A DNA stretch of 9,444 bases from an uncultured Actinomycetes bacterium (GTDB lineage: Bacteria; Actinomycetota; Actinomycetes; Mycobacteriales; Mycobacteriaceae), in assembly GCA_903911165.1 (NCBI GenBank), contig CAIWCQ010000442.1, forward strand, positions 1 to 9,444, written 5' to 3'. Position 1 is the first letter of the stretch, and the number at the start of each line of letters is the position of its first letter. Positions 9,223-9,444 of this stretch are shown here, in pieces. The translations under genes and the position numbers were made by a program. Under the pieces are notes generated by a model. That model was not told where the DNA came from and ran no database searches. It saw only the letters and a list, made by a program, of their open reading frames with translations.

Positions 9223-9284
9223 CGCTGAACGTCGCGCTGGAGTCACGCTCGGCGTCTAGCGTCGCGCTGGAGTCACGCTCGACG
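9223..9284. terminator. Tandem stem-loops between convergent genes, probable bidirectional terminator
   Basis: Hairpin 1 pairs 9223-9232 with 9245-9254 (8 Watson-Crick pairs, one G-U, one mismatch). Hairpin 2 pairs 9253-9262 with 9275-9284 (9 pairs, one mismatch). Both have the same 12-base loop CGCGCTGGAGTC. The third pair from the base is C-G in hairpin 1 and T-A in hairpin 2, a compensated change. There is no T-rich tail on either strand, which is common for proposed mycobacterial terminators; the RNIE-defined TRIT family is a likely relative, though I cannot run the model. It would end transcripts from both sides. Confidence 0.65.
9230..9281. repeat. Two direct repeats of 22 bp at a 30-bp period
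   Basis: Bases 9230-9251 and 9260-9281 are identical over 22 positions, with the core GTCGCGCTGGAGTCACGCTC, separated by 8 bases. They occupy the gap between two convergent genes. Each copy forms the loop and the inner stem of one of the two hairpins described in the terminator entry. Confidence 0.9.
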
Positions 9285-9307
9285 AGAAGAATTGGCTTCC
9301 AGGGGAG

Positions 9308-9444
9308 TTAGCGCTCGAGCAGGGGGTGCTCGACGATCGGCCGGCGCGGGTGTGGTTCGCGTTCCCGGCGCTTGGCCGCCAAATAGACCTGAGCGGTCCT
9401 GGTGGCCACGGTGTGCCAGTCGAAGTCAGACGTTAGGCGCTCGC
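9308..9444 (-). CDS. C-terminus of a glycosyltransferase (Rv3032-like), truncated by window edge
   Basis: On the - strand a frame is open from the window edge to a TAA (9308-9310 on the + strand), coding for 44 residues. It begins ERLTSDFDWHTVATRTAQVY and ends RRPIVEHPLLER. The pattern FDWHTVATRTAQVY is typical of the last helix of GT4-type retaining glycosyltransferases, where the protein ends after crossing back to the N-terminal domain. By synteny it should be the homologue of Rv3032, an alpha-1,4-glucosyltransferase implicated in methylglucose lipopolysaccharide and glucan synthesis. The fragment alone cannot prove the family, as all donor-binding residues lie outside. It is convergent with the acyltransferase gene across the twin hairpins. 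The tail after VY is rich in Arg, Glu and Pro. Confidence 0.7.
   Translation of the reverse strand, partial: ERLTSDFDWHTVATRTAQVYLAAKRREREPHPRRPIVEHPLLER

Noticed and set aside
9230..9281. CRISPR-like array
   Set aside because: There are only two repeat units with an 8-base separation, the repeats are hairpins fitting a terminator, and no cas genes are present.

Overview
The window is high-GC actinobacterial DNA. Gene order and protein sequences point to the family Mycobacteriaceae (Mycobacterium in the broad sense). From memory, the order ctaD - serB2 - ABC ATPase - Nudix - echA17 - methyltransferase - THUMP-like methyltransferase - PQQ-propeller protein - hexapeptide acyltransferase - glycosyltransferase matches the M. 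tuberculosis block Rv3043c to Rv3032, seen here in the flipped orientation. The species cannot be named from the sequence alone. No insertion sequence, phage gene, tRNA, rRNA or CRISPR array is visible, so this is a core chromosomal region, not an island.

Bases 1-7186 hold seven genes on the + strand, packed as one probable operon. They are cytochrome aa3 oxidase subunit I (ctaD, 5' end outside the window), phosphoserine phosphatase (serB2), an orphan ABC ATPase, a Nudix hydrolase with a split Nudix box, a crotonase-fold protein (echA17-like), a class I methyltransferase and a second methyltransferase with a THUMP-like C-terminus. Four of the six junctions are 4-base stop/start overlaps (GTGA, ATGA, ATGA and, I argue, CTGA). 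The other two have gaps of 5 and 2 bases, so translational coupling is likely throughout. The genes have unrelated roles: respiration, serine synthesis, and CoA or nucleotide handling.

Bases 7165-8448 hold a lipoprotein with a PQQ-like beta-propeller on the - strand. Its 3' end overlaps the last operon gene by 22 bases. It is transcribed divergently from a left-handed beta-helix acyltransferase (8481-9218, +). Only 32 bases separate the two start codons, and they contain a nearly perfect dyad with a TANNNT -10 hexamer for each direction, placed as expected for two leaderless mRNAs.

The right edge (9308-9444, -) carries the last 44 codons of a gene that fits the C-terminus of a GT4-type glycosyltransferase (Rv3032-like). 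Between it and the acyltransferase lie two tandem stem-loops with identical loops and a compensated base pair in the stem, probably a bidirectional terminator of a mycobacterial repeat family. The acyltransferase and glycosyltransferase belong to the region linked to 6-O-methylglucose lipopolysaccharide (MGLP) synthesis in mycobacteria. Two small genes that I recall in M. tuberculosis (Rv3036c and Rv3033) are absent at their expected places.

I found no wholly new multi-gene system. The points most worth following are the symmetric leaderless promoter pair, the twin hairpins, a probable CTG start, and active-site or regulatory-site substitutions in the EchA17-like and SerB2 proteins.
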